Shown here: positions 7,325 through 18,100 of the stretch, piece by piece
Position numbering within the stretch: position 1 is the first letter of the stretch
How the letters are laid out: each line of letters opens with the position of its first letter
From: a virus
IMG/VR virus record: IMGVR_UViG_3300023170_000152
Location: 1 to 26,098 of that record
Direction: 5' to 3' (one strand)
DNA: 26,098 nt
Program-made: the position numbers and the translations under genes
Notes under the pieces: model-generated
The model's input: the letters and a program-made list of their open reading frames with translations, nothing else
Databases searched by the model: none
Told to the model about the DNA's origin: nothing

Positions 7325-9316
7325 TTACGGATAAGTGGTCGTCGACACATAATCCCATGTAGTTCCATTACTTTCAAACACCATCATTGTTCTAGCAGGT
7401 GTCAAGCTAACAACACCTGACGCTGTATTTCCTGCTGCAACGTCTTGCACAGCAGATTCATTCAATGGTGCGCCTGCATCAACTGCAACTTTTGAAAGAA
7501 CTAATACTTCTCCATTATCTGGATCTGTATTATCTCTAATGTTAACTACAATACCACTAACTGTTGCACCTGCATACGATGTACAGTGTATTCTTGCTAT
7601 TTTCCCTTCATTTCCCGGTATAGCAGGATATAAATCATTTAAATATCCTGCTATAGAATTTTGTAATCCTGCACCAGTTCCTAAACCAGTAATATCCATA
7701 CTAAATGTAATAGGTGAATTTAATACTTCGTCATCTACATATTCTTTGGTTGTAACAGAGCTATCGTCATCTTCTGTTAATGATCCTCCACTTGCGGCTG
7801 CAACTCTTGCACTGATAGGTGTCCTTGCACCGTAAATTAGTTGATTTTCATTAACTGTAATTGTGCCTTCTGACGGTGTTGTTATTCCTGTAACAAATTT
7901 TAAACTATTCGTAGATGATAATATTAAATTAGAACCTGTGTTTCTTATTTCGTTCGAACCTATTCCGCTATCAGTGTCTCCAATACTTATGTTCTGTACA
8001 TTTAAATAATTTAATTGACCAATTTCTATTAAATCAGGTGCATAAAGAATGTTTGTTAGACTATCTGTTGTTAATTTAGGACTTCCGTTAACCATATACG
8101 AAAGTGAATTTGATTCCAAATTAAAGTTTTGATTAGATGTCCATGCCGGATAAACTTGATCTTTTACCCAAGTAAGTGTTTTATTTGAATCTGATGACGC
8201 AATTATAATACCTGCACCATCAATGACTGTGTCATCGCCTATACTACTATCATTTAATGCTGCTAATTCAATATGTTTATCTTCTACACGAAGTGTACTA
8301 ACTTCAATAAGCGTAGAATCACCTTCGATTAATAAATTTCCGGTAACACGTAAATCGCCTTCAACATCTAAGGTATACTCTGGTAACCTATCAGTTGTAA
8401 AAATACCAACTCTTGCCGTGCCAGCATCAACGTAAACAGCATCGACAATAACACTCTCAAATTGACTAGATCTTACACGTAAACTTAAATCATGGTCTCT
8501 TAGTTGATTTTCTATATAAAAACGATCTTGAACAACTTTCTGTACATTATTTTGAGAAAGTCCAATTGTTAAACCACCTTGGTTTTGGATAGTTAATGTA
8601 CCTATTGTTGTGCCGTTATTGTCTGATGGTAAAAAACTGTCAGCTGTTCTAATGGTACCATTAGCTGTAACTAACGCATTGGCTGAGTTTGCAATTCCTC
8701 TAAATTTATAATTAGCCGAATCAATAATATTAAAACCAGGATAAATTGTTCCTTCTGGATTATTCTCTGTAACTAGCCCTAATATTCTTTCAGAGTAAAT
8801 AGGAGTAAATTCGATATCACTAACAATTGCTGTTAAAGTTCCTCCAACAAACAATTTTGCTATAGTTCTCGATCTACTAGTAGCATCAAGTATGCTTTCG
8901 ATTATAAATCCGCTTGTTCCTTGTGACTCGGTATAATCAGGCCCTATTAGTATAGTATCTGATCCATCATATGCATAAACTTGATTATTTAAATTATCAA
9001 TCCATAAGTCACCTGCAACCATTTGCGGTCTATTATCTTGTACATATGGGCCGCCGCTTGCTTTCCAAATTGTTCCGTCATATACTTTTAAACGTTGTTC
9101 TGTAGTGTCCCACCAAAGTTGTCCGCTAAGTGGGTTACTTGGTGCCGCAGTGCTTGAAAAATTTTCAAGCAGTCTTATAAAGTTTTCGTTAAATGCCTCA
9201 CCGTAACCTGTATAATTTCTACCTACAAGAGTTAAATTGGTGCTATCAGTATCTATCTGCCCATCTATTAAATTAGTTAATATTGTTCCGTCTGTTCTGT
9301 TTAATTGATAGCTCAT
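7325..9316 (-). CDS. Tail-fibre-like structural protein, second paralogue
   Basis: A complete 663-residue protein. Its N-terminus repeats the shared module: MSYQLNRTDGT, LVGRNYTGYGEAFNENF, LLENF, SGQLWWDT..QRLKVYDGTIW, then a second unit with GDLWID..NQVYAYDGSD. The middle (about residues 310-360) has YTLDVEGDLRVTGNLLIEGD and VSTLRVEDKHIELA, a shaft motif I recall from many marine phage fibres. A VTTKEYVDD motif near residue 525 precedes a distinct C-terminal region of about 130 residues that ends in TWDYVSTTTYP. That tip is not shared with the other two paralogues and I do not recognise it. The ATG lies one base beyond the stop of the preceding gene. Its only ribosome-binding-like bases (TGGA) fall within that gene's last codons, so translational coupling is likely. 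No catalytic motif is seen. A fibre role is inferred from paralogy and position. Confidence 0.87.
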   Translation of the reverse strand: MSYQLNRTDGTILTNLIDGQIDTDSTNLTLVGRNYTGYGEAFNENFIRLLENFSSTAAPSNPLSGQLWWDTTEQRLKVYDGTIWKASGGPYVQDNRPQMVAGDLWIDNLNNQVYAYDGSDTILIGPDYTESQGTSGFIIESILDATSRSRTIAKLFVGGTLTAIVSDIEFTPIYSERILGLVTENNPEGTIYPGFNIIDSANYKFRGIANSANALVTANGTIRTADSFLPSDNNGTTIGTLTIQNQGGLTIGLSQNNVQKVVQDRFYIENQLRDHDLSLRVRSSQFESVIVDAVYVDAGTARVGIFTTDRLPEYTLDVEGDLRVTGNLLIEGDSTLIEVSTLRVEDKHIELAALNDSSIGDDTVIDGAGIIIASSDSNKTLTWVKDQVYPAWTSNQNFNLESNSLSYMVNGSPKLTTDSLTNILYAPDLIEIGQLNYLNVQNISIGDTDSGIGSNEIRNTGSNLILSSTNSLKFVTGITTPSEGTITVNENQLIYGARTPISARVAAASGGSLTEDDDSSVTTKEYVDDEVLNSPITFSMDITGLGTGAGLQNSIAGYLNDLYPAIPGNEGKIARIHCTSYAGATVSGIVVNIRDNTDPDNGEVLVLSKVAVDAGAPLNESAVQDVAAGNTASGVVSLTPARTMMVFESNGTTWDYVSTTTYP

Positions 9317-9317
9317 C

Positions 9318-11390
9318 TTATTGTCCAGTGTATATTATATAATTGATCGTCAAGTACGGATTCATTGTGTCTATTGGTTGTCCTAAAGTTTGTGATGTTA
9401 GTACTCCTCCACTAGTTGAAAATCCTTGAGTTCCGCCGGCGCCGGGTTCAATTGGTAAATTAATTGCTTCAACATCTAACGGAGCCCCAGATCCAACTCT
9501 AATTCCGTAATATTGTGTTCCGCTTGGTCCTTCTAAATCGTGTTCGTGTTCAGGTAAGTTTTCAATACCAATAGTGTTTTCTTCTGAACCTCCACTATTG
9601 CCTACTGCATCTGCACCTAGGTCTGTAACACGGTTGGCACTAGGTCCTCCCATATTGTCTGCACCAAGCGCAAATCTTCCTCTTAAATCAGGCAGTGTAA
9701 AGTAACTTACTCCATTATCAGACACTAACGATGGATCTTTAAAATTATGTCCAATAGCATTCCAAAGGTCATTATAATCTGATTTTTTAACTTCTCGTCC
9801 ATCACACAACAACCAACCTTCTGGTGCAGTTAATCCTCCATAAGGGACAATAACACCCGGCGGAGTTAATGGAATAGTTTTTAAGAAATTACGTTTCGAA
9901 ACTCTATATAGTCCAGTAGTACCTATAGTTTTATTAATTAATATTTCGTCTGCGTTTTCAACATCATATGTAACATTCTTGTTTGAGATAAAACTGTTTG
10001 TAATTCTTACATCAAATGTCTTAGTACTTCCGCCAGTTTGGCCGTCGAACGCAAAACTATTAGTAGCTACATCTCCACTAACAGTAAATGTAGTTGCACT
10101 TGACAATCTATCAGCACTACCTGCTCTTCCTGAAACAGTTCCGTTTACATTACCTTGGATATTTCCATAAAATGTATTAGCATAAATTTGATCATATTTG
10201 TTAGCTGCTGTTCCGATATTTCTTACGCTTGCATTATCAGGTGCAATATTACCAGTTGTTATTACGCCTGCACTTCCTTCGCCTTGTTTCATAACAAGAT
10301 CGCCGCTTACATATAAATTTTGTGCAATACTTGCGCCGCCTTTGATGACAACAGAACCTTCTCCTGTGTCGGTTGCATTAATTGTACTTTCTATGAAAAG
10401 TCTACCAGATAATTCTTCACCAACTGTTGGAGAAATTTGTACATTACCAACAACATCAAGTTCTTCGTCTGGTGCAATATTATTAATTCCTACTTTTTTA
10501 GTACTATCTATTCTTAAAACAGTACTAGTAGTTGTGCCGTCTCTTAATTTAAAGTCAATATTCGAACCACTAGTTGTATTTTCAATAACACCAGCAGTGC
10601 CTTCTATTTGTATTTTTAATTGTCCGCCTGTTCCAATTTCAATCCCGTCATTAGACTTTACTTTTAATTGGTAGTTAGTTGTAGAGGCGCCGTCGCCTCT
10701 TAAAAAGTTTGCTGCGGAAACTGTTTCGCCAGCAATTACAAGAGATTCTGCCTTTTCAGCAGTTCCATAATATTTTAATATTTCAAGACCAACCAATGGT
10801 TCTGCAGATAAATTATATCCTGCTTTGATTCCTGATCTAAATCCTGGAATTGTTGTTTTAGGAACAAATGCTTGTTTTGAAATAATTGCGGCAGGTTTGT
10901 CTTCAATTTTAACTGTTAACACATTATAAGTTATATCATCCGAACCTATAATAGCTTCTGATTGTGCCCCAGTTAATAAACCATCTGAAAAACTAGGCCC
11001 TACTAAAACCCAGGCGCTTCCAGTAAATAGGTAAAGTTGCTGGGTATCAGTATTAACCCAAAGGTCTCCTGCAACAGAGTTAGCAACTGCTGGTTCTGCT
11101 GTTGCTTTTTTGAGCCCGCCTGCTGCACTCCAGGTTGTACCGTCATACACTTTTAATTGGTCAACGCCTTCTGTATTATCATACCAAAGTTGTCCTTCAA
11201 CTGGACGACCAGGCGCAGTAGCGTTTGCAAAATTTTCAAGTAAGTGTAGGAAGTTTTCTGCTACTGCTTGTCCATAACCTGTACTTGATCTACCAGGAAG
11301 TGTTAAGCTAGTTTCAGTATTAAGTGTAGAATCCTCAACAATTATTGTGCCTTTGTTTACTGTATCAGTGTAACGAACTTCATATGCCAT
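9318..11390 (-). CDS. Tail-fibre-like protein with tail-collar domain, first paralogue (short-tail-fibre type)
   Basis: A complete 690-residue protein. The N-terminal module shared with the two downstream genes is present: LTLPGRSSTGYGQAVAENF, LLENFANATAPG, EGQLWYDN..DQLKVYDGTTW, then GDLWVNTDTQQLYLFTGSAW. The centre has ELDVVGNVQIS and repeated GN/G-rich beta segments typical of trimeric fibre shafts. The C-terminus is a phage tail-collar domain (Pfam PF07484 type): VIVPYGGLTAPEGWLLCDGR near residue 510-530, YFTLPDLRGRFALGADN near 560-575, NLPEHEHD, and a terminal NPYLTINYIIYTGQ. This is the arrangement seen in T4 gp12 and many fibre tips. GGGAG lies a few bases before the ATG, and the gap to the gene upstream is 12 bases. 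It probably binds the cell surface, but whether it is the true short tail fibre or another collar-type fibre cannot be told from sequence. Confidence 0.9.
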   Translation of the reverse strand: MAYEVRYTDTVNKGTIIVEDSTLNTETSLTLPGRSSTGYGQAVAENFLHLLENFANATAPGRPVEGQLWYDNTEGVDQLKVYDGTTWSAAGGLKKATAEPAVANSVAGDLWVNTDTQQLYLFTGSAWVLVGPSFSDGLLTGAQSEAIIGSDDITYNVLTVKIEDKPAAIISKQAFVPKTTIPGFRSGIKAGYNLSAEPLVGLEILKYYGTAEKAESLVIAGETVSAANFLRGDGASTTNYQLKVKSNDGIEIGTGGQLKIQIEGTAGVIENTTSGSNIDFKLRDGTTTSTVLRIDSTKKVGINNIAPDEELDVVGNVQISPTVGEELSGRLFIESTINATDTGEGSVVIKGGASIAQNLYVSGDLVMKQGEGSAGVITTGNIAPDNASVRNIGTAANKYDQIYANTFYGNIQGNVNGTVSGRAGSADRLSSATTFTVSGDVATNSFAFDGQTGGSTKTFDVRITNSFISNKNVTYDVENADEILINKTIGTTGLYRVSKRNFLKTIPLTPPGVIVPYGGLTAPEGWLLCDGREVKKSDYNDLWNAIGHNFKDPSLVSDNGVSYFTLPDLRGRFALGADNMGGPSANRVTDLGADAVGNSGGSEENTIGIENLPEHEHDLEGPSGTQYYGIRVGSGAPLDVEAINLPIEPGAGGTQGFSTSGGVLTSQTLGQPIDTMNPYLTINYIIYTGQ

Positions 11391-11402
11391 TGTCTACTCC
11401 CG

Positions 11403-12005
11403 TTACCCTGCTAAACTCTGAATACGCACTGTGTAGTCTATTTGAATAAGTCTATTCAAACTCTTCTGCACAGGATGAAAAATAACATGAGTGATTAGTC
11501 TGCCGTCACCTGAAGAACTGTAGCTTCTTAACCCTAGTTCATCAAATACATATGCATCATCTGTATTTGTTGCTGTGTCAAATGCAAGTTGGCCGCTCGG
11601 CTCACCATAATCAAGCAAACAACTAACTATAACATCAGTATAATTAGTTCCGCTTACGTGTCTAATTTCTGTATAGTTACGTGCAGGATCTAGATTGTTA
11701 ACGCTACGATCATCAATTACTTTTGTAAAAGTTTGATTGTATAGTGTAGCGTTTGTACCTGTTGAGTTTGGTGTTAGGTATGTAATAATACCACTATCGT
11801 CAACACTAGTACCTCCATTACCAAAACTCATTTCGTAAATAAATCCTTCGCCAGCATTAGACAGGCTTTCAGCTAATGCTATACTCATATTCTCATAATG
11901 AATAGCATTACGCTTATCTACGTAAATTTCTTTTGTTTCAGGGTCACTTATTTTTATGTGTCCTTGAACTACTACTCCGTTTTTATCATGCATAATTTCG
12001 CTCAT
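11403..12005 (-). CDS. Conserved-looking phage structural protein of 200 residues, function unknown
   Basis: A complete 200-residue protein starting MSEIMHDKNGVVVQGHIKIS. It has no signal peptide, membrane segment or catalytic motif. It is beta-rich by composition, with a conserved-looking centre (YTEIRHVSGTNYTDVIVSCL, FDELGLRSYS) and a C-terminus ending in IDYTVRIQSLAG. From memory, proteins of this size and type sit next to baseplate and fibre genes in marine T4-like phages and are called virion structural proteins, but I cannot name a T4 equivalent. AGGA lies 6 bases before the ATG. A late promoter 16 bases upstream makes this the first gene of the cassette that includes the three fibre paralogues. 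It could be a fibre connector or baseplate accessory protein; that is a guess from position. Confidence 0.82.
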   Translation of the reverse strand: MSEIMHDKNGVVVQGHIKISDPETKEIYVDKRNAIHYENMSIALAESLSNAGEGFIYEMSFGNGGTSVDDSGIITYLTPNSTGTNATLYNQTFTKVIDDRSVNNLDPARNYTEIRHVSGTNYTDVIVSCLLDYGEPSGQLAFDTATNTDDAYVFDELGLRSYSSSGDGRLITHVIFHPVQKSLNRLIQIDYTVRIQSLAG

Positions 12006-12021
12006 TGTTTTTCCTACACTG

Positions 12022-12029
12022 TATTTATT
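12022..12029 (-). promoter_or_regulatory. T4-type late promoter element (AATAAATA)
   Basis: The minus strand reads CCAGAATAAATACAG in the 81-base gap between the giant gene and the 200-residue gene. AATAAATA fits the NATAAATA late-promoter form and stands 16 bases upstream of the ATG at 12005. It overlaps the stop codon (12027-12025) of the -1-frame tail described for the giant gene. It would serve the genes from 12005 down to 7325, whose gaps are 12 bases or less. Confidence 0.65.
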
Positions 12030-12111
12030 CTGGTAGCGCAGTTGTTCCTGCTCTCAAGAAATATCCTATGTCATTTTGTGTTTCACCTATGTTGTTCCAG
12101 GTTCTGACCAT
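12025..12111 (-). other. Probable displaced C-terminal tail of the giant protein in the -1 frame (or a 28-codon overlapping ORF)
   Basis: The giant frame ends ...KLWSEPGTT with TAG at 12089-12087. In the -1 frame, a shift near 12093 would add 22 residues (NIGETQNDIGYFLRAGTTALPE split as NIGETQNDIG and YFLRAGTTALPE) before TAA at 12027-12025. The tail ending FLRAGTTALPE looks like the natural end of such phage proteins as I remember them. The same frame also has its own ATG at 12111, giving a 28-codon ORF with only a weak ribosome site. No canonical slippery heptamer is visible at the junction (GGA ACA ACA TAG). The explanation is open: a one-base deletion, a sequencing or assembly error, recoding, or a tiny gene. 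Confidence 0.5.
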
Positions 12112-15100
12112 AATTTACCAATTTTCCTTACAACAACTACTTTTTCAGCTTCACGAGGTATACTTTGCAGGACAATAGTACTACTTAAAATATTACCCTG
12201 TTCATCAATACTATTATCTAATCTAAAATCTGCAGGTAATACAAAATCACCTTTACTACTATCAAGTGCTTTAGTTGGATCAAATACTACTTTTTCATTT
12301 TTATTAAGACGTCTTCCTCCAACAAACACTTCAAATTCATTAACAGAATTTGCTATAAAATTAAGATCAACAGTATTAGTTCCGTATGTAACTTCTTCCT
12401 GTATTTGAGTTATGTCTTTATAAGGAATTGTTTTACTAATACCTTGGTCATAAACTCCTGTTCCTGCAGGATTTATATCTTTAACACCTGTGCCTAATGT
12501 ACCTCTACGTAGTTGACGCAACATATTTTCTTCTTTAACAAAATATTCAATTCTTTCGCCATTAATAAAAATAACTCCCGGAATATTAGAATACTTGTTA
12601 GGTTCTGGCAATCTGCTTGCATCATCTACTTCAATTCTTAAATCATAATAATTTAAATCTTTTACCAATTTTGCTTCAGGGGAATCAAGTCGCTTAAAGT
12701 GGGTTCTATTAAGCATATCTTTAAATTGTCTAAATGCAAATTTTGGTCTGTTTACTTCTCCAGCAAAATGTACAATATCTATAACGTCATTTTGATTTGG
12801 TTTCTTAGATAAAATTACAGTTGTTTTATCATCACTTAACCTATAATCTCCACTAGGCGATAGTAACTCTCCGTTAACTGATACCCAAACATATTGAGTA
12901 TCATGTGCAGGTTTACGTAATTTAATTTCGCCCACAGTTAATCTTTGATATGTAACATACTGAATGTCTTCTTCAAGCAAAATATCTCGAGTAATTACAT
13001 CATAATTAATTCTTTCAAAAGACTGTATGTTGTGATTACTGAATTTAAATACTTCTACAGATTCATTTTGCGCAGGAGCTACATTAAGTACTAATCTATC
13101 ACCATTAATTTGATATTCACCGTCAGTAACTACAAACACTTCTAATATATCACCTGCATTAGCAATACCTTCAGAAATTTCAATACTGCTAGTAAAAATA
13201 TCAATCCTCCAATCAACAGGGGTTGAAAGTTCTTTTCCATTTAAAAACACTCTTAAATCACTTGCTTGTAATGCATTTCCAGGTTGTTGGAATGTTTCTA
13301 ATTCAAATACTTGTAGTGTTGATTGTGTTACATCAAACTGTATACTATATCCTGCATTTAATATTCTATTACCTACTTTAACTAAAACATTATATGCTGT
13401 AGGTTCACTATAAAATGGTGCTGCTGATAACGTATATTCAACATTATTTCCGTTACCAACAAAACTGTCTTTTGTTACTTGACTATAATTAATCTCATCA
13501 CTATTATTAAAGGCTGAATAATGTATTACCTTACCTTCTTCAGGAGTAATTTCAAACAATATTCCTACTCTTGTAGAATTAGGAATTTGTTCTATATAAA
13601 CAGGAACTTTAACACCGTCTAGTGTTACATGAACTTGCATATCTTCTACATATTCTAAGTTTGTTTCATAGAATGCCGTAGAACCATCTGCTATAGTTTT
13701 TCCAAAATCAAGTATATCTTGGCCGGTTCTTTCAATTGCTACAATATTAAGCTCTGATGGTGTTAAAGGATTTTCAATTGTTACAGTATTATTTTTCCAA
13801 TTAATAGTATAAGTATTTTCAGATAAAATTACGTCATTAAGTTTAACTATTACAGAAGGATTACTTCCTGGAGTAATACCCAATTTATAAGTTAATTCTG
13901 CTGGACCTGTACCATCTAAGAAATAATTTTGACATTCTATTCTAGCAGTTCCGCCTGACTCTCTAGTGTAAACTTTAATATCTACCGTATCACTAACGTG
14001 TCCCGGAACAAACTCTTCCGGGCCGCCTGAAGTTGTTGGTGTTACAAAGCCGTCACCGTCAACTATTATTTCTTCTGCATTTACACCTTTAGCACTTGCA
14101 TACGCAAGTGTGCCGCCGGTAAGTTGTGTATCATAACTTTCGGGATCTGGAATAAAACTACCATCACTTGTATTCTTACGTACTATTAATACATCATTAT
14201 CTAATAATGTTATGTCATCTGCGCCCAAATCTAATACAGTTGTAACACCGTCACCGGTAATACTTTGCATTAATGCATTTGGGTTATTTATAGTATTAGA
14301 TGTTCCGTAATTAGGATCGTCAACTCTGATTGGAACAAGTTCTCCTGAACGCTTAATATAAACATTATAAATTACATCTTGTTCAAACGGTTCTGGTAAT
14401 TCAATAGCAGTAGTAGATCCATCAAATGTGAAAACATAATCTTCGTAACTATTATCAAATTTGTCCCAAGTATCTGTATACCATCCATCTGTATCCCAGC
14501 CAGCTGGACCACCAAAATCAAAACTTGTTATTTCAACTCCGCCATAGTCAATCCCAGACATAAGCTGTGCTAAATCTTTGCCAAACATATTGTCTAAAGG
14601 ATCGTACCCATGATTAATTCTATCAGATGCTGTTAACATTGAAAGTGGCTTTTTATATTCAACTCTTATGTTAGCCAAGTATGCAGGTGGTGACGTAAAA
14701 TTAATCTGTCCTTGAGATCTAGTATAACCTGCATCTTTGTTAGTTACGTTTTTAAAATTATAACTACTTCTTAATTGTTCTACATCATCAATATATACAA
14801 TTACACTGTCGTTACGTAAATCCATTGGCCATTCTAAATCAAATTTAGTATTTAAATTGGTTCCGGTGAATTCTTCAATTTGTGCTAATGTTTCAATAAA
14901 ATAACTTCCTGAAACTCTATCAAATTTAATAGTAACACTTGGATTTCTAACTACGCCTTTTCCTAAAACAGGAAATGCTTTTGCAGGGGTGCCGCCATCT
15001 TGTATTGCACCTTCAATAATGATTGTAGGAGCAGTTATGTATCCAGATCCCTCATTAGTAACTTTAATACTAGTAACTTTGCCATATCCTAAATATGCTT

Positions 15101-18100
15101 CTGCTGTAGCGCCAGTGCCGCCACCGCCTTCAATTTTAACAACAGGTTTATAAGTATATCCATTACCGCCATCAGTAACATTTATACTAGTCACTTTATA
15201 ACCACTATTATCTAACCAGTGCTTACGAGGATATATTTTTATATTCTCATCAACATCAACAATTTGAGATCCATTTACTTTTGCAATTGACGGATTAATT
15301 GTTTTAGTAATATCGTCATATGCAGGAGCAAGATCAAAATCAGTTATAGAACTATTTGTATTATCAAGAGATTCGTAAGAACTTACAAATTCTCTAATAA
15401 CTGTTTTATAAGGTTTTACTTCTTCAATATATGATTTATAACTATCAAGTGTATCTGTATTGAAGGTTACATCTTGTTCTAGGTATCCTAAATTATGTTT
15501 TGCTTTTACAAAACTTGTTTTAAATGCCCAATCAACATAAGGCTGTTCTGCAAATACATAGCGTAAACTTGCTAAGAACAGCTGATTATATTCTACTTTT
15601 AATTTATTAATAAAAATATTTTCTTTAATTGCTTTAAAAATAATTCTTAATTCGTTAATAGGATTATTATCATAGAAATAACTATCAAAACTTCTATTAT
15701 CATATCCTACTGTATTTTTAGAATAATCATATAAAGAATCGTTAAATTGTAAAGTACCATTCTCTCGACCTATAGTTTCATAGTTTACTGTATAGTCTTC
15801 GGTATCTTCATCTGCAATTTTTCTAAGTAATAGCCAACCACCTGTTCCGACGTTATTAATTTTTACAATGTCTGTAATCACATCGTTAACAGATTGTAAC
15901 TGATTAGATTCTTCTATAATAAAGTCAGGTATTGTAAATTCATTATAACCGTCAGCATACCAATCAATGTAAGACCAATATCTCGAAACATCATAATCTT
16001 GAATACTTTTTCTATACCATTCTTTTTTAATTTGATCCCAAGAATAAAGTGCCCATTTGCCTAATACTTCATTATCAGAATTAACCAATACTGTAAACGG
16101 CCTTACACCTATAGTTGTTTTACTGTCGTAACCTTTTCCTGAATTGTTTATTGTAATTTCAGATATTTGTCCTAAATTATTAATAGAAACTGTAAACTCT
16201 GCTTCAACACCAGTACCATAAATTTTATAGCTTGGCGGACGTTTATATCCTCTACCAGGGTCAGTTATTTTTACACTAACAAGTTTGCCATTGTTAATTA
16301 TAGGAGTTAATTTTGCAGGTGATATTTTATTTGTTCCAACAAATCTTAGTTCTTCAATAGTATCAACAGTAACATCAAATTCATTTGTTACTTCGTTTGG
16401 AGCAAGTTCTTTACTGTTTAACAAACTAATATTATATTCATCAACAATTATATTTTCTTTTAATACAATATTAATACGTTCAATTGCTTGTTTTAACGCT
16501 TCGAAGCGATTTATAAACATACTTTGACGTGGACGGTTTTGAACTCCATACTTTTGTTTAACAGTTAATTCAGGATTAGGAACTTGTCTGTAATTAGTAT
16601 CATAACCGATTAAACTATCTAACCACTTACGTTCAATATCAGGATGTATTTCGCTTGTTGACAACCCATCACTCATAATGTAATATGCATTATGTACATT
16701 TTGTCCTAATTTAGGACCGGTTGAATAACGAACATTTAAAACAATATCATCATTATAAATTAAACTGTCGCAATTGTTTAAAATAAATCTATTATCGCCT
16801 GCAAAACTAATGTGTCTATATCCTTGTTCTCTAGGCTGTGCAATTAATCTTGCAATATCATATACACTCAATGATCTATTTTCAACATCTGGAATAGTTA
16901 ATTTTCTTTCAACCCAGAAATAATATTTTGAATTAAAAGTTTGAGAAATATCATCATAAGTAAACTTTCTAGAATATTGTGCATCGCCATAAACACTTGT
17001 TCCGCTTACTCCGGTTTTCATTCCTATTTCAGTATCAGCTATTTCGTCCCACTGACTAGGAAGTAAACTACTTTCAACCCATTCATATACATCAATACTT
17101 GCACCTGGCTGTAACTCATTCCAATGTGCTTTCTGATACTGTATGTCTCCTTGGTAGGGATATACAAAACGAGCAGTACTTAAATTCCACCAAACTTCAC
17201 CTACATGCTCTTCAGCCCAAAATACATCAGTGTCTAAACCAGTATATGTACTAATATTATATTTTGCAGGATCGTATCCTACTTTATGAGTAATTTCTTG
17301 TTCTGCGGGACCCGCAATTTTGCCTTGTATTGGATCAATGTAATCCAAATAAGTTACAATTTGATTTTGTCTTTTATTGTAAAGGAATGCACCCCTAAGT
17401 CTTGAAACATCAACCGGTGGCACTAATTCTCTAATTCTATTCCAAGCAAGTAACCCTTTACCTTTTCTGTAATCTACTACTGTACCTACAGAATCTGTTA
17501 CTTGATTTCTTGGCATTCCTACATACACATGATTATTATTTGCTAACAATGTTTCGCCAAACATTAATTCTGCTGAAGGATATCTAAAAGACTCTGAGAA
17601 TACTAATGTATCTTCAATATTTTCATAGACGTAAACAACACCAGTGTCTTTAATAATATTTCTAAATTCTGTAAAGCCTAGATCAAACGTAGTTTCATTT
17701 TCGTAGCTTATATCAAATGTTGTTGGAATTTTCATATCTCCGTTGAGACTAGAAATAACTAAGTTATCAGAACTAAAACTTATACTTGATCCAAATTTTT
17801 CGCTTTCTTCGTTGTTTGGAGACTCTAATGTTTGATAAAACACAAATGCTCCGTTAACTTGTTTATAAATGTGGACTTGACCTTGGTTTATTTTAATATC
17901 GTCGTTTGAAGGTTCACTAATAGCAATTACTGTACCTTGAGGATTGATTTTTACACTATCTGCAAATTCTGTTAAACTGTCACTGCCGTCAATTATTTGG
18001 CTAACAGAGTATTTGTCGCCGTCAAGTCTATAAATAACAACTTGTTTTCTAGTAGAACCAGCAAAACTACTATCAGTATCATCTAAAATACTCACTACTA

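Noticed and set aside
10198-10674. A 158-codon plus-strand open frame
   Set aside because: It is fully inside the collar-type fibre gene on the other strand, has no ribosome site and has a composition typical of an antisense shadow.
12006-12086. A transcription terminator between the giant gene and the 200-residue gene
   Set aside because: No GC-rich stem followed by a T run is visible on the minus strand, so readthrough cannot be excluded.
12076-12408. A 110-codon plus-strand open frame across the end of the giant gene
   Set aside because: It is antisense to the repeats of the giant protein, with no start signals and no family resemblance. It is treated as chance.
14285-14292. A perfect TATAAATA on the minus strand inside the giant gene, followed about 13 bases later by an in-frame ATG
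   Set aside because: It lies in the middle of a continuous coding region (codons for TINNPN), and the following ATG has no ribosome binding site. In sequence this AT-rich, one such match in 14 kb is expected by chance.
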